From: Saccopteryx bilineata
Taxonomy: Eukaryota; Chordata; Mammalia; Chiroptera; Emballonuridae
Direction: 5' to 3'
DNA: 64,000 nucleotides
NCBI RefSeq assembly: GCF_036850765.1
Contig: NC_089491.1
Location: forward strand, 91,110,740 to 91,174,739
In this document: positions 46,276 through 57,000 of the stretch, in pieces
How positions within the stretch are numbered: position 1 is the first letter of the stretch
How the letters are laid out: every line of letters begins with the position of its first letter
Program-made: the position numbers and the translations under genes
Notes under the pieces: model-generated
Told to the model about the DNA's origin: nothing
The model's database searches: none
The model's input: the letters and a program-made list of their open reading frames with translations, nothing else

Positions 46276-47900
46276 TGTTAAGCCAAATGCAGAGGGACCC
46301 AAAACATGAAAGACAGGAACAAGGTCCGTCGTTTATACATCAAAGTTTTATTACAAGTCAATGTTTCTGAGTTTTGGGGGTATATACCCAGTAGAGGGAT
46401 TGCTGGGTCATAAGATAGTTCTATTTGCAGTTTTTTGAGGAACCACCATACTTTCTTCCATAATGGTTGTACTACTTTACATTCCCACCAACAGTGGATG
46501 AGGGTTCCTTTTTCTCCACAACCTCTCCAACATTTGCTATTACCTGTCTTGTTAATAATAGCTAGTCTAACAGGTGTGAGGTGATATCTCATTGCAGTTT
46601 TGATTTGCATTTCTCTAATAACTAAAGAAGAAGAGCATCTTTTCATATATCTGTTGGCCATTTGTATTTTTGACTTGTAAAGACACATGCAGCCCCATGT
46701 TCATTGCAGCATTGTTCACAGTGGCCAGGACATGGAAACAACCAAAAAGCCCATCAATAGATGACTGGATAAAGAAGATGTGGCACATATACACTATGGA
46801 ATACTACTCAGCCATTAGAAATGATGACATCGGATCATTTATAGCAAAATGGTGGGATCTTGACAACATTATACGGAGTGAAATAAGTAAATCAGAAAAA
46901 ACCAGGAACTGCATTTTTCCATACGTAGATGGGACATAAAACTGAGACCAAGAGACATTGACAAGAGTGTGGTGGTTACGGGTGGAGAGGGGAGAGGGAG
47001 AGGGAAGGGGGAGGGGGAGGGGCACAAAGAGAACTAGATAGAGGGTGACAGGACAATCTGACTTTGGGTGATGGGTATGCAACATAATTGAACTTTAAAA
47101 TAACCTGGACATATTACCTTTGAATATATGTATCTTGATTTACTGATGTCACCCCATTAAAAATAAATAAATAAATTAATTAATTAAAAAAAAAAAGCTT
47201 TATTGTCTAGCTTGGCCAAGCGGCAGCAGCTTCGACAGAAATCTGAGGGAGTGCGCGCCGGCCCTTTGTTCTACCTAGTTTTTATAGTTTTGTAAGTGGG
47301 AAGTACAGAAGCAAAAATTGTAATTAGGAGCCCTTTACCACTATTGGTTATAGTCATATGTCCTTTAACATGATAGGACCATGTTCAATTTTGCAAGCCA
47401 TACATCATGTTGGAGAAAACAAAATTTACAAATCAACACAATGGTAGAAAGGTGTCTCTTTACATATTAAAAGGCCTTCCTATATTTTCTAGTGTTCATC
47501 CGCCATCTCTCTGTCCAGAGTCAGACGTATTAACCAAATGCATTTACATAGCAGAGGTAGTTTCCGTGGGGACAAATGCCCGCAAATGGCTCATTGCTAT
47601 AAGAAAAGGTTTATTTTGGCTTTTCTCTTCCTGCATCTGGCTAGCCATTCACCCCTTTCCCCACAGGTGTGGTGGAATGTCTGGGAATCCATGTTTTCCT
47701 CCCCTTGCATTTACAATACAATGGCAAGGGCCATCCTGGTTATGCCAATCACACAGTACAGAGACTATTCTCACAATTTCTCTGCATACCTTAACTCAAA
47801 TTAATAAAATATTCTCCAAGCCTCCTAAAATATTAATATTAATTCTGCAGCTTTTGGTACTTTACAACACTTGCGGGTGAAATGGCTCAGTGGCTCCTCA
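46276..47900 (-). repeat. Solo LTR of an endogenous retrovirus, interrupted by an L1 insertion
   Basis: On the - strand the unit begins TGAGGAGCCACTGAGCC (47900) and ends GGCTTAACA (46276), i.e. TG...CA. It is flanked by a 5-bp duplication CCAAA (46271-46275 and 47901-47905). Inside, on the - strand, there is a TATAAAAA box (about 47287), an AATAAA signal (about 47205) and a GT-rich/T-rich U5-like end. It is inserted in an old L1 ORF2. The LTR body is 773 bp once the 46353-47193 L1 is removed. No internal retroviral genes flank it, so it is a solo LTR formed by LTR-LTR recombination. The 5-bp duplication does not settle the class. Confidence 0.85.
46353..47193 (+). mobile_element. L1 3' end with 5' inversion (twin priming), inside the solo LTR
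   Basis: 46353-46669 is the reverse complement of L1 ORF2 corresponding to about 57268-57585 of the full-length copy (the - strand reads [20 protein letters not shown], then CWRGCGEKG). From about 46670 the sequence is in forward orientation, corresponding to about 57575-58075, through the ORF2 stop, G-rich 3' UTR and A-tail. Both pieces meet at a shared ACTTGT. Flanks are AAAGTTTTATT (46342-46352) and AAAGCTTTATT (47194-47204). Around 20 differences over 260 bp to the full-length L1 (by eye) place it in the same or a sister subfamily. Confidence 0.92.
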
Positions 47901-48982
47901 CCAAAAACCTTAGAAACCATAAACAAATACTGTAAAGATGCAGGATACAAAATCAGTGTACAAAAATTCACTGCCTTCCTGCAAACTAACAATAAATTTC
48001 AGAAAAAAAATGAAAAAACTATTTTCTTTGCAACTGCAAACAAAAGAAAGAATGAAATACCTAGGAATAAAGTTAACAAAGGATGGGAAGGACCTATATA
48101 CTGAAAACTACAAATCATTATTAAAAGGTATTGAAAAAGATACAATGAAATAGAAAGATATTCTGTGTTCATGGATAGAAAAAATCAACATAGTTAAAAT
48201 ATCCATATTATACAAAGCAATATGCAGATTTAATGCAATCCCCACCAAAATCCCAATGTCATTTTTTGAAGACATAGAACAAAAAATCATCAGATTTGTA
48301 TGAAACCACAAAAGACCCAAATAGCCAAAGCAGTCCTGACAAAAATGATCAAAACCAGAAGTATCATATTACCTGACTTCAAATTATACTACAGAGGTAT
48401 GATCATCAAAACAATATGGTATTGGCAGAAAAACAGACACACAGACCAATGTAACAGAATTGAGAGTCCAGAAATTACACCACATGTATATGAGCAAATA
48501 ATTTTTGGCAAAGGTAAGAAACACACAATGGAGAAAAAAAAGCCTCTTCCATAATTGCTGCTAAAAAAATTGGAAAACTGCATTCAAAAGAATGAAACTA
48601 GTCTAGGGTTTTTCCCCATATACAAAAGTTAACTCAAAATGAATCAAAGACCTACATATAATATCTGAAACAATAAATAACATAGAAGACAACATAGGTG
48701 CTAAACTGCTTAGAGAAAATTTTATGAATCTGACCCCAGGGACAAGAGAAGTAAAGGCAAAAATAAATGAATGAGGCTATATCAAACTAAAAAGCTTCTA
48801 CACAGCAAAATAAATAATCAACAAAGCAAAAAGAGACCAACAAAATAGAAGAAGGTATTTTCAAGCATCTCTGACAAGGGGTTAATATTCAAAATATATA
48901 AACAACTCATACAATGCAACACCATACAAACAAACAAACAATTCCATTAAAAAATAGGCAGAGGACTGAACCAACACTTTCT

Positions 48983-49030
<48 letters not shown>

Positions 49031-49809
49031 CACACATACAGATATATATATGGCCAACATATATATGAAAAGTTGTTCAACTTCACTAGCTAATAAGGAA
49101 ATGCAAATCAAAATTACAATGAGATACCACTTCATACCTATTAGAATGATTATTATCATGACAGGTAATAACAAGTGCTAGAGAGGTTGTGGAGAAAAAG
49201 TAACCCTCATTCACTGGTCATAGAAATGTAAACAGATAGAGCCACTATGGAAAACAGTATGACTGTTGCTCAAAAAAATTAAGATTAGAGCTACCATATA
49301 ACCCAGCAATCCATCCTCTAAGTATCTACCCAAAACTCTTGATAACATTTATTCACAAAGATGTACTAACCCCTATGTTCATTGCAGCATTATTCATGGT
49401 GGCCAATACATGGAGACGACTAAAGTATCCTTCAATAGAGGATTGGATAAAGAAAATGTGGTACACATAGACTATGGAATACTACTCAGCTATAAGAAAT
49501 GAAATACTGCCATTTGTGACAACATGAATGGGCCTTCAGAATATACTAAGCAAAATGTCAGTCAGAAAAAGCTGAGAACCATATGATTTCACTCATATGT
49601 GGGATATAAAACAAACTCATAGACACAGACAACAGTATGGTGGTTACCAGAGGGATGGGGCTGCGGGGATTATAAAGGGTAAGGGGGCCAAATATATAGT
49701 GACAAATTTATTTGGTTTTGGGTCGTGGGCACACAATGCAATATACAGACTGTATATCATAGAAATGTACACTTGAAGAATATTATGATCTTATAAACCA
49801 AACTCACAC
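47901..49809 (+). pseudogene. Old L1 ORF2 (C-terminal half) and 3' UTR, second part
   Basis: It resumes the L1 broken at 46275 and continues to the 3' end: 'NKYCKDAGYKISVQ', the thumb-like region, the region equivalent to 'PLWKTV', and a 3' UTR ending at CATAGAAATGTACACTTGAAG and TATAAACCAAACTCACAC. Frames are broken by stops and indels. A (TA)n microsatellite has grown within it. The young L1 is inserted at its right end. Confidence 0.9.
48986..49024. repeat. (TA)n microsatellite
   Basis: About 19 TA dinucleotides inside the old L1 ORF2 C-terminal region, probably from a TA-rich codon stretch. Confidence 0.95.
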
Positions 49810-49825
49810 AAAAATATTTAATGAA
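49810..49825. repeat. Left target-site duplication of the full-length L1
   Basis: AAAAATATTTAATGAA, identical to 58097-58112. It fixes the L1 limits at 49826-58096. Confidence 0.95.
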
Positions 49826-50275
49826 GACCAATCTAAAGAGGCGCAGTGAGAGTAATGGCGAGGTAGGAAGCGATACCTATAAATCTCCCCCAAAACTTAA
49901 CAAGATCTTCAACCAGAAACTGAAACACCTATACTTTGAGCTTCCAGATGCTTCACAATACACCCAAAGGTATGATTGAGTGAAAAATTGGCTAAATATA
50001 TAACCAAACACCGAAGGAAATAGGGAGTAAGAAATGCTCCGCCTTCCTCACTAACCTAAACAGGGCGGCTTTCTCTGGTAACTGTGAATATAGAAACTGA
50101 GGCGGGCAAAGGGGGTGAATAGATCCAGGCCGCGACACAAACGGCTGAACCAGGCTGTGGCACACAGATCCAAGCCGAGGAAAATCTGATCCTGTGGCAA
50201 CCCGGGCAATACAAGCTAACACTCGCGCCAAACCCAAACAAAGAAAGACAAGCGGAGCGGCCATTTTACCCGGTC

Positions 50276-50870
50276 TCCTGGTCGGTGCGCAGTTAGTGGG
50301 CGAGAATTTCTTCCTAGGCCCCGAGAGTGGGTGCCCGTGTTGCTCCACGGAGAGACAGGGTCAGAGGCCTTTCTGTGGGCCGAGGGCAGAGTCTCTGGGC
50401 AGCCCCAGCGCCCTGGGAAAGCCACGCACGGGAGGGAGTGAGAACTAATTCCAACGGTGGAGATTTTCCATGCTGGAGGGTGTTTCACTCAGAGGGAACC
50501 GCGGCCGGCCTCATATCCTGGTCTGCGCGCAGATAAGGAGTGAGCGATTCCTCCGAGTGCCTCGGCAGTGCGCGCCCATGTTATCGCACAGAGGGGCAGA
50601 GTCAGGGGCCTTTGTGTGGGCCAAAGCGGAATCTCGAGCCGCCCCAGTGCCTTGCAAAAGCCGCGCACGGGGACGGAGCGAGACTCAATTCCAATGCTGC
50701 AACTTTTCCCTGCGGTTGGGGGTTTCACTCAGAGCATGAGACTGCTGGCCGGATATCCTGGTCGCAGACAGTGAGTGAGAGTTTCCTCCAAGCGCCCGGA
50801 AGTGGGCGCCCGCTTGTGTTACCAGACAGAGTGGCAGAGCCAGAGGTCTTTGAGTGGGCGGAAAGCCCGC
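50276..50870 (+). promoter_or_regulatory. L1 5' UTR tandem monomers (240-bp units), likely internal promoter
   Basis: TCCTGGTC recurs at 50276, 50516 and 50756, exactly 240 bp apart. Other paired landmarks are TTTCACTCAGAG (50484 and 50724), GGCAGAG/GGGCAGAGTCAGGGGCC, GCCACGCACGGGAGGGAG / GCCGCGCACGGGGACGGAG and AATTCCAACGG / AATTCCAATGC. Two full units and about 115 bp of a third are present. The units are CpG-rich with a methylation-prone composition, unlike the AT-rich rest. Monomeric L1 promoters are known in mouse; here the arrangement is inferred to serve the same role. No expression evidence is available from sequence alone. Confidence 0.85.
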
Positions 50871-51289
50871 CTGATTATGCTAGCAGCTCTGACTGACTGA
50901 GCCTTACCCAGAGCCCTGTGCTGAGTGGAAATAGAGTGGGGAGTTGCCAGTTCTTTGAGCCTCTTACTATCCAGGCAGAGGCAGCAGCAACCCCATAGCT
51001 GGATTATCAGGCTACTAATTGAGGAAGGAAAGACTAGGAGAAAGGCTCCAGGAACACGGACTCTCTCACTGTCGGAGCCTATAAATGCTAATGAGCTTCG
51101 ACTGCCAACGAGACTAAAGCACAATACATGACATTGCCATAGAGACTTATCAACTGCAAAACTCTACCTGAGTGTGCCAAAGGGGCAGAACCCGGGGTAC
51201 AGAGTCACCGACCAGGAAGAGGGAGAGAAAAGAAAAAGCAAGAAGATAACCTCTCAAAATCAAGAATAATCTGCAGACTTTATAACCTA

Positions 51290-52141
51290 TCCCATTTTAT
51301 TATATTTGTTCGTTTGTTTCTCTTATCTTCATTCTTGATACTTTTTTATTTCCTCCTCCAATTTGGCCGATTAACTCTCCACCGGTCTTACTCTCTCCTC
51401 TCCTTGAACTACACTACCCATAAGTGTTACATCTCCCATTATCTTTTCTCTTCTCTTCCTTTCTCTCTATGACGGTTGCACTCCAAAACCCTTAACTCTC
51501 TCTCTCTCCTTTCTCTTTTCTTCTTTTAGTGGTTTCCTTTTTTTTTCTCTCTCTCTCTTTCTTTTCTCCCTCTATATTAGTTTCTTCCCTTCTCCTTTAC
51601 ATCTCGTCTCATTCAAACCTCAAAAACAAACAAATTATCTTATCTGGGACTCAAACCTATGTTTGTGGCATTTTGGGGGGTTTTTACTTCACCTTTTTAA
51701 CTCACTAGCAGTGCTCCCATCCCTGGCTCTCCATATTATCTAGTTCTTGTTCCACTAAATACAATAGTAATTTTTTAATTTGTCCCCCCATTTTTCCGTT
51801 TTCCTCTTATTCCTCTCATCATAACTCTTAGACAACCAAAACCTAAAAGCAAATCATTTTATTCTTGACCCAAATTTTTTCCTTATTTGCTTTTTGTGGG
51901 TTCACACGCTCTTTTTTTTCTTTTTTCTTTTTTTTTTTCCTTTTTTTCTTTTTTTTTTTTTTTTTGCCCCTTTATTACTTTTCCCCAATTCAGGCCCTCC
52001 ATCACAGGCATTGTTTGTTATAATTCACAGTCCAACACAAGATTTTCTCAAGAAAGAGGGGAGAGGAAAGGAGAGGAAAAAAGGAGGGGGGGAATAATTT
52101 CCTTTTTTTTTAAATTTTAATTTTATTTTATTTTTCTTTAT
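51290..52141 (+). other. Pyrimidine-rich (T/C) tract of the L1 5' UTR
   Basis: About 850 bp with a strong T+C bias, including TCTCTCTCTC runs (51498-51512, 51548-51570) and poly-T runs at 51910-51965, then a short purine island (52054-52093). It lies between the CpG-rich part and ORF1. Strong strand asymmetry, little coding potential. Confidence 0.8.
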
Positions 52142-52160
52142 TTCATTATTAATTTTTTTT

Positions 52161-52573
52161 TTCATTTTTCTGAAGCTGGAAACAGGGAGAGACAGTCAGA
52201 CAGACTCCCGCATGCGCCCGACCGGGATCCACCCGGCACACCAACCAGGGGGCGACGCTCTGCCCAACAGGGGGCGATGCTCTGCCCATCCTGGGAGTCG
52301 CCATGTTGCGACCCTCCTGGGTGTCGCCATATTGCGACCAGAGCCACTCTAGTGCCTAGGGCAGAGGCCACAGAGCCATCCCCAGCGCCCGGGCCATCTT
52401 TTGCTCCAATGGAGCCTTGGCTGCGGGAGGGGAAGAGAGGGACAGAGATTAAGGCGTGGCGGAGGGGTGGAGAAGCAAATGGGCGCTTCTCCTATGTGCC
52501 CTGGCCGGGAATCGAACCCGGGTCCTCCGCACGCTAGGCCGATGCTCTACCGCTGAGCCAACCAGCCAGGGCC
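52161..52573 (-). mobile_element. tRNA-derived SINE, family A, inserted in the L1 5' UTR
   Basis: Near-consensus antisense copy with intact B and A box complements (GGAATCGAACC; GCTCTACCGCTGAGCC). An internal ~40-bp duplication (CGCCATGTTGCGACC..., CGCCATATTGCGACC) makes it longer than average. Flanks TTCATTATTAATTTTTTTT (52142-52160) and TTCATTATTGATTTTTTTT (52574-52592). The SINE therefore inserted after the L1. Confidence 0.95.
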
Positions 52574-52690
52574 TTCATTATTGATTTTTTTTAAAAAAAC
52601 AACTCTTTTCGATTTTTTATTTTCTTTATTTTTTTTAACTTTTTATTCTTTATTAAATCTCATTATTACTATCAACAAAACCACCCTCAG

Positions 52691-53716
52691 ATGCCATTAA
52701 GGAAGACAAAATCGAATATCATGGATACAAAAGAAAGAGAGGTAACACAGCTAGATGAGGAAAAATCTATGGAGAAAAAATTTAATATATTGGAAACCTT
52801 GGAGCTAAATGACAGAGAATTCAAGATAGAAATCCTAAAAATCCTCCGAGATATACAAGAAAACACAGAAAGGCAATTTAGGGAGCTCAGAAAACAACTC
52901 AAAGAACACAAAGAATATATGTCCAAGGAAATTGAAACTATAAAAACAAATCAAACAGAGATGAAAATCTCAATTCACGAGCTGAAAAACGAAGTAACAA
53001 GCTTAGCTAATAGAACAGGTCAGATAGAAGAGAGGATTAGTGAAATAGAAGACAAGCAACTTGAGGCACAACAAAGAGAAGAAGAAAGAGACTCAAAAAT
53101 TAAAAAAAAGGAGATAGCCCTACAAGAATTATCTGACTCCATCAAAAAGAATAACATAAGAATAATAGGTATATCAGAGGGAGATGAGAGAGAAAATGGA
53201 ATGGAGAACATACTCAAACAAATAATAGATGAGAACTTCCCAAGCCTGTGGAAAGAACTAAAGCCTCAATTTCAAGAAGTAAACAGAACTCCGAGTTTTC
53301 TTAACCCCAACAAACCTACTCCAAGGCATATCATAATGAAATTGACACAAACCAACAGCAAAGAAAAAATTCTCAAGGCAGCCAGGGAAAAGAAAAATAC
53401 AACAGATAAAGGAAGGCCCATTAGACTATCATCAGATTTCTCAGCAGAAACTCTACAAGCTAGAAGAGAGTGGACCCCAATATTTAAAGTCCTGAAAGAG
53501 AGGAACTTTCAGCCACGAATACTATACCCATCAAAGCTATCCTTCAAATACGAAGGAGAAATAAAAACATTCACAGATACAGAAAAGATGAGGGAATTTA
53601 TCATCAGAAAACCCCCACTCCAGGAATTACTGAAGGGGGTTCTCCAATCAGATACAAAGAACAACAACAAAAAAAAAACAGAGCCACAAGTAAAAGCTCC
53701 AAGAAGAACACAATAA
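52691..53716 (+). CDS. ORF1: LINE-1 ORF1 protein (nucleic-acid-binding chaperone)
   Basis: L1 ORF1p is an RNA-binding protein that trimerises, coats L1 RNA and acts as a nucleic-acid chaperone in the cytoplasmic RNP. This frame is 341 aa, like the usual ~340. Residues 1-40 are charged and disordered. Residues about 45-150 are a Lys/Glu-rich coiled coil with heptad spacing (FKIEILKILRDIQENTERQF; EERISEIEDKQLEAQQREEE). Residues about 153-250 form the RRM-type domain (NNIRIIGISEGDE), and about 250-320 the C-terminal domain (PRHIIMKL; LSSDFSAETLQARREW; RILYPSKLSFKYEGE). The C-terminus is basic and Asn/Lys-rich. No stop or frameshift. The start ATG follows a CCACCCTCAG context; a second ATG ten codons later is an alternative. 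303 bp separate it from ORF2. Confidence 0.95.
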   Translation: MPLRKTKSNIMDTKEREVTQLDEEKSMEKKFNILETLELNDREFKIEILKILRDIQENTERQFRELRKQLKEHKEYMSKEIETIKTNQTEMKISIHELKNEVTSLANRTGQIEERISEIEDKQLEAQQREEERDSKIKKKEIALQELSDSIKKNNIRIIGISEGDERENGMENILKQIIDENFPSLWKELKPQFQEVNRTPSFLNPNKPTPRHIIMKLTQTNSKEKILKAAREKKNTTDKGRPIRLSSDFSAETLQARREWTPIFKVLKERNFQPRILYPSKLSFKYEGEIKTFTDTEKMREFIIRKPPLQELLKGVLQSDTKNNNKKKTEPQVKAPRRTQ

Positions 53717-54019
53717 AACCAAATTTAAACTGTGACAACAACAAAAAGAAAGAGGGGGAGAAGATGGAGATTAACAGTAGCAAAGGATGATGGAGTGCAA
53801 AAGTACTCACAAAATAGTTCGCTACAATGAACAGGGTAGGGACCCTTTTCATTACTCAAAGGTAACCACCATTGAAAAAACCACCACAGAAGCACATGAG
53901 ATAAAAAAGATAGCAACAGAGGAAAGATGTATGGAATACAACCAAATAAAAAGAAAAGATAGAAAAACGAAAGAGAAGGATCAAACAAGACACAAAACTA
54001 ACAGAAAGCAAGATATAAA
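53717..54019 (+). other. L1 inter-ORF spacer with a small overlapping frame
   Basis: The 303-bp purine-rich spacer is long compared with the ~63 bp of human L1. A small frame of 80 codons (53787-54029) reaches 10 bp into ORF2 and ends with a basic stretch ([20 protein letters not shown]). No domain recognised; a role, if any, could be in ORF2 re-initiation, which is speculation. Confidence 0.55.
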
Positions 54020-57000
54020 ATGGCAATAGGGAACTCACAAGTATCAATAATTACACTAAATGTAAACAGATTAAACTCACCAATAAAAAGGCACAGAGTA
54101 GCAGAATGGATTAAAAAAGAAAATCCAACTGTATGCTGCCTACAGGAAACTCATCTAAGTAACAAGGATAAAAGCAAATTCAAAGTGAAAGGCTGGAAAA
54201 CAATACTTCAAGCAAATAACATCCAAAAAAAAGCAGGTGTAGCAATACTTATATCGGATAATGCTGACTACAAGACAGGAAAAGTACTCAGAGACAAAAA
54301 TGGCCATTTCATAATGACTAAGGGGACACTGAATCAAGAAGACATAACAATTCTTAATATATATGCACCAAACCAAGGAGCACCAAAATATATAAGACAG
54401 CTACTTATTGATCTTAAAACAAAAACTAACAAAAATACAATCATACTTGGAGACCTCAATACACCGCTGACGGCTCTAGATCGGTCATCCAAACAGAGAA
54501 TCAACAAAGATATAGTGGCCTTAAACAAAACACTAGAGCACCTGGATATGATAGACATCTACAGGACATTTTATCCCAAAGTGACTGAGTATACATTTTT
54601 CTCCAGTGTACATGGATCATTCTCAAGAATTGACCATATGTTGGGCCACAAAAACAACATCAGCAAATTCAGAAAAATTGAAGTTGTACCAAGCATATTT
54701 TCTGATCATAAAGCCTTGAAACTAGAATTCAACTGCAAAAAAGAGGAAAAAAATCCCACAAAAATGTGGAAACTAAACAACATACTTTTAAAAAATGAAT
54801 GGGTCAAAGAAGAAATAAGTGCAGAGATCAAAAGATATATACAGACTAATGAAAATGACAATACGACATATCAGAATCTATGGGATGCAGCAAAAGCAAT
54901 GATAGGAGGGAAGTTCATACCACTTCAGGCATATATGAACAAACAAGAGAGAGCCCAAGTGAACCACTTAACTTCCCACCTTAAGAAACTAGAAAAAGAA
55001 GAACAAAGACAACCCAAAAGCAGCCAAAGAAAGGAGATAATAAAAATCAGAGCAGAAATAAATGAATTAGAGAACAGAAAAACTATAGAAAAAATTAATA
55101 GAACAAGGAGCTGGTTCTTTGAAAAAATCAACAAAATTGACAAACCCCTGGCAAGACTTACCAAGGAAAAAAGAGAAAGAACTCATATAAGCAAAATCCA
55201 AAATGAAAGAGGAGAAATCACCACGGACACCGTAGATATACAAAGAATTATTGTAGAGTACTATGAAAAACTTTATGCCACTAAATTCAACAACCTAGAA
55301 GAAATGGATAAATTCCTAGAAAACTACAACCTTCCTAGACTGAGTCAAGAAGAAGCAGAAAGCCTAAACAGACCTATCAGTAGAAAAGAAATAGAAAAAA
55401 CCATTAAAAACCTCCCCAAAAATAAAAGTCCAGACCCTGAAAGCTATACCAGCGAATTTTATCAAACATTCAAAGAAGACTTGGTTCCTATTCTACTCAA
55501 AGTCTTCCAAAAAATTGAAGAAGAAGCAATACTTCCAAACACATTTTATGAGGCCACCATAACCCTCATACCAAAACCAGGCAAGGATGGCACAAAAAAA
55601 GAAAACTACAGACCAATATCTCTAATGAATACAGATGCTAAAATACTAAACAAAATACTAGCAAATCGAATACAACAACATATTAAAAAAATAATACATC
55701 ATGATCAAGTGGGATTCATCCCAGAATCTCAAGGATGGTTCAACATACGTAAACGGTTAATGTAATACACCATATCAACAAAACAAAGAACAAAAACCAC
55801 ATGATCTTATCAATAGACGCAGAAAAGGCTTTCGATAAAATACAACACAATTTTATGTTTAAGACTCTCAACCAAATGGGTATAGAAGGAAAATATCTCA
55901 ACATGATAAAGGCCATATATGATAAACCATCAGCTAACATCATATTAAATGGCACTAAACTGAAGACTTTCCCCCTTAAATCAGGAACAACACAGGGTTG
56001 TCCACTCTCTCCACTATTATTTAATGTGGTACTAGAGGTTCTAGCCAGAGCAATCAGACAAGACAAAGAAATAAAAGGCATCCATATCAGAAAAGAAGAA
56101 GTAAAGGTATCACTTTTTGCAGATGATATGATCCTATACATCGAAAACCCCAAAGAATCCACAAAAAGACTACTAGAAACAATAAGCCAATACAGTAAGG
56201 TCGCAGGATACAAAATTAACATACAGAAGTCAATAGCCTTTCTATATGCCAACAATGAAACAACTGAGAAGGAACTCAAAAGAATAATCCCCTTCACGAT
56301 TGCAACAAAAAAAATAAAATACTTAGGAATAAACATAACAAAGAATGTAAAGGACTTATATAATGAAAACTATAAACCATTGTTAAGGGAAATCGAAAAA
56401 GATATAATGAGATGGAAGAATATACCTTGTTCTTGGCTAGGAAGAATAAATATAATCAAGATGGCTATATTACCCAAAGCAATATACAAATTTAATGCAA
56501 TTCCCATCAAACTTCCAATGACATTTTTTAAAGAAATAGAGCAAAAAATCATCAGATTTATATGGAACTATAAAAAACCCCGAATAGCCAAAGCAATCCT
56601 AAAGAAAAAGAATGAAGCTGGGGGCATAACAATACCTGACTTCAAACTCTATTATAGGGCCATGACAATCAAAACAGCATGGTATTGGCAGAAAAATAGA
56701 CACTCAGACCAATGGAACAGAATAGAAAGTCCAGAAATAAAACCACATATATATAGTCAAATAATTTTTGATAAAGGGGCCAACAACACACAATGGAGAA
56801 AAGAAAGCCTCTTCAATAAATGGTGCTGGGAAAACTGGAAAGCCACATGCAAAAGAATGAAACTGGACTACAGTCTCTCCCTCTGTACAAAAATTAACTC
56901 AAAATGGATCAAAGATCTAAACATAAGACCTGAAATAATTAAGTACATAGAAGAAGACATAGGTACTCAACTCATGGACCTGGGTTTTAAAGAGCATTTT

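Noticed and set aside
46278..46688. 136-codon minus-strand frame with an L1 Cys-rich motif, looking like a separate antisense gene
   Set aside because: It is the inverted part of a twin-primed L1 insertion, with its ends read through into LTR sequence.
47407..47880. 157-codon open frame
   Set aside because: Lies wholly within the antisense solo LTR; LTRs are non-coding and the frame has no domain.
55740..56336. 198-codon frame antisense to L1 ORF2
   Set aside because: Shadow of the A-rich ORF2 coding strand; hydrophobic composition results from reversed Lys/Asn/Ile codons.
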